Positions 13,701-25,985 are shown, numbered from the stretch's first letter. The stretch is 64,000 bases of DNA from Brugia malayi (GCF_000002995.4 NW_025062479.1:17666721-17730720); one strand, 5' to 3'. Notes: generated from the sequence alone by a model not told the origin. Translations and numbers: made by a program.

Positions 13701-16700
13701 AACACAAACTTTTTATTGTTACAATGTTTCTTCTCTAGCAAAGAAAGTTAATAAACTAACTTCTTGAAATGGCAACTTCCCAGTAAGCTCTTGCGACATA
13801 AAAACCATACGTGCTACCCAGAAGAAAAGTATATCATGTCCTGTTTCCAACAGTGTACTCGGAAAAAATTTATCCAAATCAGCAGTTTTTTCAGGCCATC
13901 CAAAAACTTCAAATGGCCACATTCCAGAAGAAAACCAAGTATCCAGAACATCTTCATCTGTAAATCATGTTGTTGCTTGTTTAAATAAGACAAACAACAA
14001 TTTATTCGATATATAAGAATGATAACGAAGAAATGATATAGTATTGAAAACGAAACATAATTTTAACACTAAATTAACCAGAAAGTGAAAAGAAAAAGAA
14101 GATCCTCTTACGGATTCATCTAAAAAATATGTAAATGTGAAAACTACCTCTTTTCACAGAAACTTTCTCTTCTGAAACGTCAAACTTTCGAGCAGCTTTT
14201 TCCAATGCTTCAGCTTCATTATGTGCACTCACCCAATAATCATTGTTATCAGAAGTTCCAGCAGAAACTTTAGGGTCATCGACGGTGACGAAGTAAGCAG
14301 GTATGCGATGACCCCACCACAGCTGCCGTGATATGCACCAATCTCTAAAAAGCCAAATTTATAAGAAAGTTCAGGCGGTAGTTTTCGTTTTACATTCTAA
14401 TACTTTATGTAGTTTAAGACATTATTAAGAGCAATTACGATAAAGCATCGAGGCAGAAAGGTTATTTACGAAATGAGGGAGCGTAAAATAATTTTTGCAT
14501 TCTTCTATACCTTGCATTAAAAACTAAGAAAATTAAGTGTACCTAATATTCTCCAACCATTTTCGCCAAGTTACAGCATGAAAATCTGGTATAATTTTTA
14601 AATGGCCTTCCTCCACAGCCTCAATAGCTCGTTGTGCCATTTGATCACATTTTACATACCATTGTGATTTCAAAATTGGCTCAACAATATCCTTCGAACG
14701 ACTGAAATTTTTTTGGAATTGGATGGCAAAACTTTGAAACTACTTAATTCGCAAAAGGATTCTTGATGAAAAGTTATGATTTCTAACCCACCTGCACAAA
14801 GGAACAACCATTGGATTATCACTTTGCCCCCTGAAAAGACCTTTTTTCTTAAGCGCCTCTAAAACAGCGTCCCTTGCGTCAAATCGTTTCATGTTCTGAA
14901 GCACATAAGAAAATGGGAGCAAAAAATATCTGAGTTTCATGAACATGCTAGTAAAATGTATATATCTGATCTCCTTATTTAATTCTTAAATTTTGATAAT
15001 TTTCCACTCTTTGCAAGTAAAGAATAAAAGAAAACCTTGAATTCGCCACATTGTTCGCTCATGTTGCCATCATCTGTGAAGCAAGTAATGAATGGCAAAT
15101 TGTGACGGAGTCCTACTTCATAATCGTTATGATCGTGAGCAGGAGTTATTTTAACTATTCCTGAACAAAACGTTCCAGTTTCAATCAAAAAAGCGGCCGA
15201 TTTTTCAATTGGCCACTTTTTCCACATCAAAATGGTAAAAATGAGGAGTAACGCATAAATTTTAAATAAATATTAGAAGCGATTGATGAAAAACAGGAAA
15301 ACAAGAAACAACACAGCTTTGGATTGTGATGGTTATGTTTAGCAAAAAAAAACTAAAACCACCTGTTGCAAATTCCATGTCAACAAACGAATCTGCTATA
15401 ATTGGAAGTTTTCTTTGAAGAAATGGATGCAAGCAATTCTAGAATAAATAAGATATTATAACAAAAAGCTATGACGCAATCTTATCGAATACATTGAGTT
15501 ATTCTCTTTCTTAGATTCTTAAACCTTTGTAAATTCCCGCACATCAAGCAAACTAAACCAATGAGTTTATGTAACGCAAATCAGTGTTTAGTATTTAACC
15601 ATTATTCCGAATGTAAAAGACAAAAGAACCTTGCCAATAAGGTGTTTGTATCGGTTATCTTTTGGATGTACAGCAATAGCGGTATCGCCTAACATGGTTT
15701 CAACTCGAGTAGTTGCCACCACGACTTCTTCATCTAAATGAAATAAAGCTTGAAAACATTGCCTATGTGCAAAAAAGCGTCAGCCAAATTCTGAATAAAA
15801 AGGAAAAGACAATGTTGGAACTGTACAAAACCTGAATTTTCGATGGGGTAAGCAAAAGATGTCAATGTACCAAACTCAATTTTCCTCAAATATCCAGGAA
15901 CAGAGAGGAATGTACGTCCGTTTAACTCCACTTTATCAACCTAAAGGTAATATTGAAGAAAGTGATATGATGCCAGTATAACTTAAAAGACATGAATCAT
16001 TCTTTTTGTCTTTTTTTATAATGTAGCAATATACTGGTGGTAACCTTAAGTTAATAATTTACTGCTTAAAATGCAAATTACTCGCACTTTTTGTGGTCAG
16101 TGCTAGGAACATAACAAAGAGTGATGCAGAAAGTTGAAAATAATACTTCAATATCGGAAATTGCAGATCTCAAAACGCAACACCAATTCACCAGCCGATT
16201 ACTTCGATATATGATACCTTTTTCATGCATTACGATAAAGGCATGTGTTACAGCACGTGTTATTTTTGGATCCATCATGAAACAGGCTCGATCCCAGTCA
16301 ACTCCTGCACCCATTTTTCGCAACTGGTTATAAATCACTTCTCCTTTTCTGTAACAAGATGAAAAAGAAAAAAGATAAACCTAATGTAAAGGAGGGTGAG
16401 ACTTCATACTTCAGTTAGAAACTCGAAATGCATTGTGAAACAAAATATTACGAATTATTGTGAAAAATCCATGAAACATGAAAACTCATATATGGAAAAT
16501 GAATCAGGTTGTAATAGAAAAATAAAATGAGGATTTCATCTACATTGCTTTTTATCTAGTAATTTCAAATGTAGATGATAACTACAGTACTCTTTACAAA
16601 TGGAATCGAGAAAAAGCGTACTCATTTTTCCATTTCCACACTTCTTCTACAAACCTCTCACGACCCAGATCATGCCTTGTTAAACCTAATTCACGTTTCA

Positions 16701-17824
16701 AACGTTTTTCTACCACAACTTGCGTAGCAATTCCAGCGTGATCACAGCCTGGATTGAACAAAACTGTCTTGCCTTTCATACGGTGCCTAAAAAACTAATC
16801 ATGTTCATATATATATTGGTGCAGTAAAAAATTACTAAAACCGTGTTTTTTTAATAAAAGCGCAAAAATTACAAGAGAATGTTACCTAACACAAAGACGA
16901 AACCTAACAGAACAATGTCTGTTTCATATATATAAGCACCCACAAGTCTGAGATCTTACTTAAATACTGCAAAAAAAATGTCATTGAAAATAAATTCCTT
17001 TTGCGGATTACCATCTACATACAGCATCTTCTACAGAAGTAGCCAAAGCATGTCCCAAATGCAATGTTCCGGTGACATTCGGTGGTGGAATAACTACAGT
17101 AAAAATCCCTTTCGGATTCGGCTTACTGCAAAAAATCTCTTTAACAAAAAAATTGTAATTCTGAACGAAACCTCAAGACTTTGAAAAATAACTCAAAGAG
17201 AAGCACTCATTAGCGTTTATGATTCACGAAGGTATTTGAGATGTTTCACTTGAGACTGCATTATTGAGATAAATACAGCATAGTATAACCAGTCAGTTCT
17301 GAGTGATTTCTATAATGAAACTTCTTTTTCATCAGTAGTGTCATCCGCTTTATTCTATCAATAATCATCAAACCTTAAGTCACATTTATATTCAGGTCGA
17401 AAAAAGCCTGATTTCTGCCACCATTCATACCAAGCTGCTTCCACATATCTTGGACTATAAGCATTTGGCAAATCAATAATGGTGTTCTTCTTCTCTCCAG
17501 GTTTCGTATTAGCAGTGTATTCACAAACCTCCCTCCTCTTTGTTTCCACTGTCTGAAAACGTTGCTGATGAATCGACAGACATCGAGATTAAAATAAACG
17601 GGGAAGTTCCGGAATCAAGGGAAAAACTATAAATGCATTCAATGGACCCTTACCATTTGTTTTGCTTGACATGCTTGCACTTCCGTTTTCTTCACTTTCT
17701 CATGAAATTTTGCTATCTTCGCTGCTTTCGCTGCCTCCTTCTTCAGCTCCTTCGTCGTTTTGGGATTCGCCAATGCCAGATCACTACTGATTTGACTGGT
17801 TCTAGTTCCAATAATATTCGACAT
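10769..17824 (-). CDS. VARS: Valyl-tRNA synthetase
   Basis: Class I synthetase charging tRNA-Val; eukaryotic cytosolic type, related to C. elegans vars genes. Twenty-two exons in phase: 17824-17654, 17552-17374, 17125-17012, 16786-16622, 16348-16147, 15940-15832, 15733-15630, 15438-15363, 15160-15036, 14895-14792, 14701-14543, 14344-14148, 13957-13761, 13496-13351, 13040-12809, 12648-12462, 12297-12116, 12033-11919, 11762-11677, 11509-11414, 11294-11148, 10840-10769; about 1,054 residues. A lysine/alanine-rich N-terminal helix is followed by the HIGH-type motif LHLGH (138-142), the [13 protein letters not shown] FNPGCDHAG, the editing region, [12 protein letters not shown], and KMSKS (648-652). 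The anticodon-binding part includes MPFITEELW. The end is a coiled-coil arm. An acceptor (CTTATAG) lies 9 nt before the ATG. Exon 19 ends either at an AAG|GCTTGC donor or, 27 bp longer, at TGC|GTACCT. Confidence 0.95.
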
Positions 17825-18754
17825 TAATCTCAACTATAAGTGGAAATACTTTACACCCCAAAGGTTTTAAACTCGATCTGCAGATATCAATTGTGACATT
17901 TATAAAAAGACCAAAATACTGTCACCCAATGCAAAATCCATTAACTCCATATTTAAGTGGCAATTATAAGTAAACATTTAGCACAGCGAATTTTCAATGC
18001 AAAATATTTACTACAGACCAAAGAAAACCAGTAGAGTAGATAAATGACTATAAACTAGTAAACAGAACATTGAAAAAATACAGTAAAAAGAAACTTCAGC
18101 AACTCCAAAGTCTAAATACCTGCGTCATGCTTTTGCGAAGATGCAATTCAATATAATTTTTGGTTAAGGCCAGATCGAGAAGGCTATTAGAATAAAGTTT
18201 GAATAAAAATACTCTTAAAGCAAATGCGGAAAATACATCTGGCTGATTACTGGAAATCAAAGGTACAACTAAAAAACAAAATCCACTAAATTTTATTGTA
18301 TGAAGTGGATATAATAAAATAATATCAATATGAAAAAATAACAGACATATTTTCAGAACAAATTATGAAGAACATTCCCATTTGCACCAAAAAATTTATA
18401 AATTACATCCTTTATTAAGTGGGCCTCAACATGATAAATCGCTTCCCACAGTAGAACAAACTAGGTTAACTAAAAAGCACGGAAAGAATCATTTATAAAC
18501 AATGCAAAGAAAATAAAAAATATTTCTCGGGAAATATAATGCTGCAAATCGCTCATGATCAGATGAACTTTAATGATCTCTCATAATAATTCACCAGCTT
18601 CTGAAATTACACCACTGTAACTGCTTATAAAAATGATAGAATTAGGGTCTTAGATCTATTGTTTGATTTGTTTCATAAACAGGTTTACTAAATTTGCATA
18701 GTTCATTAAATAAATGCTCTCCAACTTATCAAAACAAAATAAACAATATGTCCA

Positions 18755-21301
18755 TCAAAAAACATAGATTCCGTCAATATCGAATTCCAAAGGATGCATA
18801 AAAATTACTTTTGGACATTTGCTGGCCAACACTCGAGTTGATATAACATCATGGTGTCCGTTCTCAAAACGCACTACTGCCAGAATTTCATTATGTTCCT
18901 TTTTAACACCAAGAATGCAGTCAACCTTAGTACGTTTCGACGCAATTTCTTCGCTGCCATTATCGCTACTTTCTGAAGCTTATCGAAAAGCGAAATTCAG
19001 TATTTAATAACCAATCGTAGAGTGCATTTAGGAGAAATTTTAGAAACATTAACCTTCTGAAAATAGTTCCTCTTTGAATTCATCTGTTTTCCTTTTTATG
19101 GATTTTGATAGTTTTTTTCCATCATCATTTGAACCACTTTCCTGAAGACTCATAGTTTTTGAGAAATACGGAAAGAGAAGAGACGAAATAATAAACAAAA
19201 TAAACAGCACTTAACCACAAAAAATAAAAGTAACCTCTTTTATTGATCTACTTCGTAACGGATATTTCGTCGTATTTTTCTTCTGACTTTCCTCATATTC
19301 ACGAATTGCATCAGGAGCGGATTCCTTACATATATTTACTCAATAAAAATGTTATAAAAAGTTATGTTTTTTCAATGTTTCAAATTTTTAGCAGCGAATC
19401 AGATGAATGCCCATCCCTTGGGTTAATATAAAAAATCTTCCTAGTATGTAGAGGTGTGAATCAATTAACAAATGTGATGAATGAAATTTAACTGCAAATG
19501 TGTGTGTGAAGAAATGAATGAAAGGGTTAAATTAAGAGACATACACAATTTTCTGCAGATTCCCATGTATTCTCGCTTTCACTGTCATATCCTGCCCATT
19601 TGATCAAATATTCGATTCTTTTCTTTCGTCGATTATATCGTTTATCAAGAATTTTTTCCACCACATATTCGTCATCTTCGCTGTCCCTGTCTTTCTCAAC
19701 ACCACTGTCCACACCAACAGCACCACTATTATTTTCTGAATTGCCGTTTTTCTCATTATGACCTGTCACCGTAATTCCCTCTTCATTTTCGTCACTGCCA
19801 TCACCATCATTCTGCAATTTCTCCAAAAATTAAGTGAGCAAAGGAAAATCTGCAAGTGTTTTAATGCAAAGTAAATATTATGGTCAGTCAAAAAAAAAAA
19901 ATGCATGCACCAGCAATTTATTTGAACTATATACATTTTACAATTTAATACCGTATCATGTGATAATTGAACAGTATTTACAACATTCTCTTTTGTAATA
20001 TCATATATTTGCTATCTCGATTTGTTTGAACAAAAGTCAAGATAATAACAAACATACTTTCTCTTCCTTATTCATTGCTGTTGAAATCGCTTCTGCTTTC
20101 TTAGAAACATCAGAAATTTTCAGTTTATGCTGTTCCATCTCGTTGTCATTTCCTATAGTCTAAAACACAGTAATGAAGTAGCTGCTCTCATTTATAATAT
20201 TTCGAACTCCTAAATAAAAGTTCTAAACTGAATCATACATAAAATTAATAAAATTAATATGCAAACGTGGACTTAGTAATGAATACATGCAAAGTAATAG
20301 GAACTTGAGCGTCAAAATGCAGTTAAAGGAAATCCGATAACAAAAAAAAGAGAATCAAGCAATTAAAAGCTGACTTTTCAATCTGTATAACAAGTTTCAG
20401 AATTTGGAGAATTTCAAAGATAAAGAATTTTCGATTAATACACCTACTAGAAAGTAAAATAGCGTATAACAAAAAAACGATCTACTAAGATATTAATGTT
20501 TATTGGTCAACTGTTAAACGATCTACTAAGATATTAATGTTTATTTGGTCAACTTATAAAAAACCACACAAAAAAACTACAGTCTAACTGGATGGCAAAA
20601 AAAAAACCTCGTCCCTGTTATCGCTCGATTCACAACCATTACCAACAACAGCGTTTGCACTGTTAGTAATCCTGCCTTCTAAAGTTCAATTATTAGTGCT
20701 TCTAGTCTTAATAGATACAGTCTCTCAAAATAAATGTACAGTTTTACCTAAACAGTCTGCAGCACAACATATGATAAAAAGATAAATCAGTCTGTTTAAA
20801 AGCAAAAGAAAGTAAATACTATATTTTATTACCGACTACTGGTTGTTGACGAGTGACGAATATTTTGATAGACAATAAATCATCTCATAAAAGAAAAAAA
20901 CACGCAACAACGTTTCTTACATCCCTAGTTTCTGACTTTATTAAAAAAGAGGAAACTGCATAATCAACTGCAATTTCACAACAAAATTATTTACCATTTC
21001 AGCTTACCGGATGAAACTTCTTCGTATAATGTAATGGCAAAGGAAAATGAGAAGGATACATCATTACGGAAGTAATGCTGCTAAAATTTATAATTTTTTG
21101 TTCCAAAAGAGAAACTTAGTCATTAATTAATAATACAGAAAACCAACTTTCGCTCGAGTAAGCTTCAAGAAAATATTCTGCTTGCACAGCACGATCCGAT
21201 TCCAGTAATTCAACCAGCAAATTTTCAGGTGCAACAACAGTTTGATTCGTTAACCGCAAATCATTGGCACCATCGTCTTTTTCAACGCCTACTTTCGTCA
21301 T
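18755..21301 (-). CDS. hpl: Heterochromatin protein 1 homologue (HPL-like, chromo plus chromoshadow)
   Basis: Binds histone H3 methylated on lysine 9 and helps build silent chromatin. Exons 21301-21148, 20678-20608, 20159-20058, 19811-19545, 19324-19235, 19141-19054 and 18978-18755 join in phase into 331 residues. The chromodomain starts at [10 protein letters not shown] (157). The three aromatic-cage residues are all present: Y158, W181 and Y184 (IKWAGY). It continues to [10 protein letters not shown] basic hinge ([10 protein letters not shown]) follows, then a divergent chromoshadow domain from about 276 ([20 protein letters not shown]) to the end. The N-terminal extension of about 155 residues is long and acidic or Asn/Gly-rich for an HP1. 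The start follows a TTTAG acceptor by 5 nt, consistent with trans-splicing. First of three same-strand genes (then ValRS, CMTR2); divergent from rpl-35. It could correspond to C. elegans hpl-1 or hpl-2. Confidence 0.88.
20475..20554. repeat. Tandem duplication of about 38 bp in an HP1 intron
   Basis: Bases 20475-20512 (AAACGATCTACTAAGATATT...) recur at 20516-20554 with one extra T. The pair sits in the intron between exons 2 and 3 of the HP1 gene. Confidence 0.88.
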
Positions 21302-22420
21302 ATTCACTAAACAAGTGTAGAATTATATGTCAACATATGCTAACAGTTAACCGATTGACAACTATTCAAAAAATTATAAAACTGCATTTTGATTTTGGAC
21401 GACAAAATGTAATGTGAATATAGATAATAGGTTACTATGCTATTGAAATATGGAAAGGAGATTATTGCCTAAAGATTTTACATTTTCTCAATAGTCGAAC
21501 AGTACTTTCCATCCGAATCTTATTCATAGCCCACATGCCTGTAAGCATTTAAATAGGTCGCGTCTCTACTACTAATAAAGAAAGAAAAGGGGGAAAAATT
21601 TACTGAAAAATATCACTGATGACCAATAACTTACCGAGCACTGAATTTCATGACTGTTTGGGAGTCTCTACATACAACTTTCTTCCCCATAATTATAAAA
21701 GACACTATTAAGGAAACCATACAAAACTTCTAAACCAACATTCCCCGAAATGATATTGGAAAGAATTTGTAAACAAACAGAAAACCCTATAAACGGAGCT
21801 TCTTCTTTCCCACCAACCTAAAATCCGTCAAACATTCGCAATGGCAAGTACATAACCACTGTCGAGCAGATTCACAAAACCGTGATGGAACTAACAGAGA
21901 ACGTACATGACAATCCGGGTGACTTGCCCACCTCTCGCACTTACCCACCCCACCAGGTAATATACGCAATCTGCCATTCCTCCCCTACAACATTATCAAC
22001 CCGGCGCACTTGCTTATCGACCAAAGCAAATTAGGATGGTTGGTGGGACAGAATTTTCATTCCTTGTGCCACGCTGTTGGTTTGCTGTTAATAGGGTCAG
22101 CAGAAGTTGAGGGAACTGAAGTCGCTTTGGGTCGGAGTAGAAGGGATGTTAGCTTCGTTGGTTAAGTTTGTGTTGCCAATTAGTTTGTCGCCTTTTTATA
22201 ATTTCTAATCGAAATCAGTAATAATGCTGGTGACATATGCGGCAATATTGCCACAAGTGACACAAATAGGTCAGACGTGTGTCACAATAAAAAACAACAG
22301 TTACTCCATACTCTCTCAATCGTTTTTGCTATCATCACTTGCCTGTGTTGCAGATATACAGTTTATGATTTAATTAGTAATTCGGGGATGTGATGTATTT
22401 ATTTTCAGCAGAAAGAAAGA
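21302..22420. promoter_or_regulatory. Probable shared promoter region, HP1 block / rpl-35
   Basis: This 1.1-kb spacer separates two divergent genes, the HP1 homologue on the minus strand and rpl-35 on the plus strand, so it should contain both promoters. About 21,790-22,180 is clearly richer in G+C than its surroundings, as is common for promoters of housekeeping genes in AT-rich nematode genomes. No TATA box or factor site can be assigned. The right end carries the ATTTTCAG acceptor (ending at 22408) in front of the rpl-35 start. Confidence 0.45.
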
Positions 22421-23572
22421 ATGACCAAGGTTAAGGCACGAGATTTAAGAGGAAAAAAGAAGGAAGAGCTAACGAAACAGCTTGATGAACAAAAGACGGA
22501 ACTTGCTTCACTTCAGGTTCATTTCTTGGTTCGGTCTTATCGTGAAAGCACTAGTTCATCCCATGTTCTAATTATCTAGAAGTAGTCGTTACAACCACTT
22601 GTTTGAAAGTTAACATTTTGATGCTGTATATTCCAGCGCTCGTTTTGTATTTTACTTGCATAGGGTTATGGCTTAGTCAGGGTATTTGTTACACTTCAAG
22701 TTCGTTTTTTGGTTCGGTCCTCATTGTTGTTTGTTGCAGGTATCAAAAGTAGTCGGTGGAGGCGCTTCGAAACTTTCAAAGATCCGTACTGTTCGTAAGA
22801 ACATCGCACGCATTTTGACAGTCATCAATCAAACACAGAAGCAAGAACTGAGGAAGTTCTATAAGGTTCTTTTAATAGCTTACATAGGCATTTTTTTTTT
22901 CTTTTTTGAGTCTGAGGGTCTGATATTGATGCATTTAGTTTTTAGCACATTCATCAGTTAATCTTCGTGACTGTAAGTTGTACCGCCCGAGTCAATAGAA
23001 AACATGCCAGACCTTAGTTTCTTAGGTTATTATGTCGTACTTATCATCAGTAATTACGAAACCAATCATGATGTGTTTAGGCTTGATTTCTGCATATGCT
23101 TTTTTTTTTAACCAGCAAGTTATTCTCGTAGTTGTGTATTTTCCAAAGATTTTTGGTAGCTTAGGTTTATTACTTTCCGTCAGCTTAGTTTAAGAAAAAA
23201 TTGTACAAATAGTTGAAAATGACGTGATAGTGCGCACAAGCGATGCTTCTGCACTGACTAAATACGAGCGAATTTGGAAATAAGGAAGCAGCTTGCCAAG
23301 CTTCCTTTTATTCTATTTTATTTTATTTCTTTTATGTATTCGCTTTAATTTCTGTCAAAACTAGGATAAAACTTGAACTAGTAATTCTAATGTGATTTTA
23401 AGTTGAATAATTCAAATTTAAGGGGAAGCATTTCAAACCATTGGATATTCGACCGAAGAAAACACGAGCGATGCGTCGAGCACTGACTAAGCATGAGGCG
23501 AATTTGAAAACAAAGAAGCAGCTTGCCAAACTTCGCAAGTACCCTATGAGGAAATATGCTGTAAAAGCATAA
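22421..23572 (+). CDS. rpl-35: 60S ribosomal protein L35 (uL29)
   Basis: Structural protein of the large ribosomal subunit, located near the peptide exit tunnel. Three exons, 22421-22516, 22740-22865 and 23423-23572, give 123 residues, the usual length for eukaryotic L35. It begins [20 protein letters not shown]. The family signature [17 protein letters not shown] is in exon 2, and the C-terminus is [12 protein letters not shown] as in other animals. All introns are phase 0. A TTTTCAG acceptor lies 12 nt before the ATG, consistent with spliced-leader addition. The introns are odd: intron 1 contains a 25/28 copy of the exon 1/intron 1 junction, and intron 2 contains a decayed copy of about 70 bases of exon 3, listed separately. 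Confidence 0.97.
22692..22719 (+). repeat. Echo of the rpl-35 exon 1/donor junction inside intron 1
   Basis: Bases 22692-22719 match 22509-22536, which spans the end of exon 1 and the start of intron 1, at 25 of 28 positions (shared core TTGGTTCGGTC). One difference changes the exon/donor junction from CAG|GTTC to CAA|GTTC, weakening that site. It lies 20 bp before the exon 2 acceptor. Confidence 0.8.
23235..23306 (+). pseudogene. Decayed partial copy of rpl-35 exon 3 inside intron 2
   Basis: Bases 23235-23306 align with true exon 3 bases about 23463-23536. Shared blocks include AGCGATGC, GCACTGACTAA, GCGAATTTG and GAAGCAGCTTGCCAA. By eye identity is about 75-80%, with at least two single-base deletions and a TAA where the exon has an AAA lysine codon, so it cannot be a working exon. 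It lies about 115 bp before the true exon 3 acceptor (ends 23422). Confidence 0.8.
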
Positions 23573-24853
23573 TTTTGTCTTAATTCTTGTTTCCATATCA
23601 TTTGTTGACTGAATAGAGTAAATATGCTTCTGATTGTTTTACATGAGTGTTTCATTGCACTCTGTATGTGGTATTATTCACAATTGAAGGTTTTCAATTT
23701 GAAGGTTTCTCGCCATTTAAATGAACGGTTCATCCAAGAACAAGGTTTTTATATATACGGATAGGTAATCGGTTTGATTTCACCAAAGGATGTTTTGATA
23801 TCTATCTCATTATACCTCGCTGAATCAGGTTGCCCATCATTTCTCGAAGTATAAATTACAATTTGAAATCTCTAGTTGGATCATCAAAAGAATGCTTTGT
23901 TATATAGACCAGCAGTAGGCGGGTTTCGGGAGACTTTAGTCGCTTGGTTCGTAACATTTTTGTAACAGTGTTTTCCAGAGTCCCAGAAGTATGCTTACGT
24001 GAAAGGACTACTGTCTCTATGTTCTTTCATCCCTGATTCCCGTATAGGGAATTTCTATGACTTTGATGATATTATGAAAAGTTGACAGCATTCAATTTGT
24101 TAAGGTTGGGTAATGACTGCATGGTTTTTTTTTGTAAAGTTTTACAGAAATGATGGAAGTATGTACACAATTTGGTTTTCATTTCGACTATGTGCTACAG
24201 AATACGTTGTGCTACATCAGCTACCACTGCAACCCATAATTTGAGGCAGTTACTTGAATATTTTTCCTACGTGAGATTTAGATGAACTCAGAGGATTTGC
24301 CGGATCTTTCAGGTGATCCTGCAAAACAGGGATCTATGAACACAAAAGAAGCATACTAACAAATGGTCTTCCATCTTCGCATTCTCTTTTCCTGATCTTT
24401 AGAGCAGAACAAACTGCGAAGTTTGAAGCCCTTTTTTCCATCACTTAAACATAATTAAATGCTCCACTCGCTTCAGTACTACCACTCTAAGAAGCTATAA
24501 AAAGTTAAATGATAGTTTAACTCAAAAATAATTGACATTTTATTAATGAGATTGAAGAAATAAGGCAGTCATGTTCCCGAAAACAGTCACCTAACTACTT
24601 CATGCAGACATTCAGACTCTGAAAACTACGTAATTTATTCCATGAGAGATTTGGTATCAAGACATGAAAATCAAAGTGAAAATAGTAATGGGTCTAGTCG
24701 TCAGTGCAGAATAATTCCGAATATATTAGTCTTTTATTGAGAATGATATTTCCGACACCACTCTTTCCTACTTTATTAAAGGCATTAGCTGAGTTGTTTC
24801 ACCTGGAAAGTACAACTTCAAATATATAAGAATTAAGGGAACATTAATATAGG
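23573..24853. other. Intergenic, no gene recognised
   Basis: Space downstream of rpl-35 (plus) and downstream of the acidic-tail gene (minus). On the minus strand an AATAAA lies near 24,775, suited to end the acidic-tail transcript. No other coding sequence seen. Confidence 0.5.
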
Positions 24854-25317
24854 TCATTCCTCTTCATCTTCCTCTGTTCTTTCATCATTATCATTTTCTT
24901 CCTCTTCTTCATCTTCTTCGTCTTCATCCCCTTCATCTTCCTCCTTTTCATTTTCTTTCTCCTCCTCTTCATCTTCTATTGATTTTTTCATCTGTAATAA
25001 ACTCTCTCTGTTTCACTATCCATCCTTATCTGATTTCTAATAATTCTTACAAAATAAACGAACCGTTCCCTCTCCCACATTGTTTTTCTTCTCTTCCACT
25101 TCCTGTTCGGTCTCGATTTCTTCCGTCTGAAAGCTTAGGTTCATCGTTAGAATCCAAATCTTTCTGGAAATCATTATCAAAGCCTAACTGCACTAATCAT
25201 AATACTGCTCTATAGCATATTTTTCCACCAGTACTAAAGAACATCACAGTTTTATCACATACTGAATACACTCACCCATCAGATTTATGAATTTTCTTAA
25301 AAATTTCTCTCCATTAT
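24854..25317 (-). CDS. Acidic-tail protein fragment, structure unresolved
   Basis: The firmest part is the last exon, 24991-24854. A TTATTACAG acceptor is followed by MKKSIEDEEEEKENEK and then an almost unbroken run of Glu/Asp ending EEDEEE and TGA. A candidate preceding exon, 25126-25064, reads TEEIETEQEVEEKKN in the right phase, but its donor (ACG|GTTCGT) is weak. Further upstream, 25,317-25,270 has an acceptor, an open frame (FANNGEKFLRKFINLM) and a strong GGGTGAGTG donor. An alternative frame through 25,190-25,060 (LGFDNDFQKDLDSNDE) also looks protein-like but does not join in phase to the last exon. An AATAAA on this strand lies about 75 bases past the stop. Poly-acidic tails occur in many unrelated chromatin, ER and ribosome-biogenesis proteins, so no family is assigned. 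Confidence 0.35.
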
Positions 25318-25985
25318 TAGCGAAAACTGTTTCCTATGAAAAAAAGCCTAACTTGATATTACTACAACGCAATATTAAGAGTATTTTGAAGTTTCACAAT
25401 GAATTCGTCTTTACTATCATATTTATCACTGATTATTATAACCCTTCTGTGCTGTGTGTTCTCCTTATCACTTTAAGTACCACTTTGAACTTTAACGACT
25501 TTTATACTTGCTGGAAAATAAGCACATATCAGTTCAATTTTCTCGTATTTATGTTTAATACCTCAGCAAAATAATTCTGGTTCCAAATTTCTGTATTTAG
25601 GTCATTAATGAAAAAAACTTTGTGTTAAAAGATGAAGTATCTTTCATGTGCTTTAAAAGCATCGTCATTTCTAAAATTTTTTTTTAATTTTGACAAGATT
25701 TTTACCGCTACTAGCAGCAGTGCTGTGTTTGCCCTGTCTTATAATTTTCTATTTACCTTCTGAATTCACTTGATGTTTATCAAGTATTATATTAGAAAAC
25801 TTTCTTAATCAATTTTAAAATGCCTCAGACCTTGAAAACTTCATTAGAATCCAAAGCAAATTTTGCTAAAAAAATCAGTTTGACCTTTTGATTCTAGAAC
25901 TTTTATTGACTAATTAGAGTACCAAAACTTCTTTTAGCCGTGCATTTCCAATTAAGACTGATCTTGTTAATAGTCATTTGAAATT

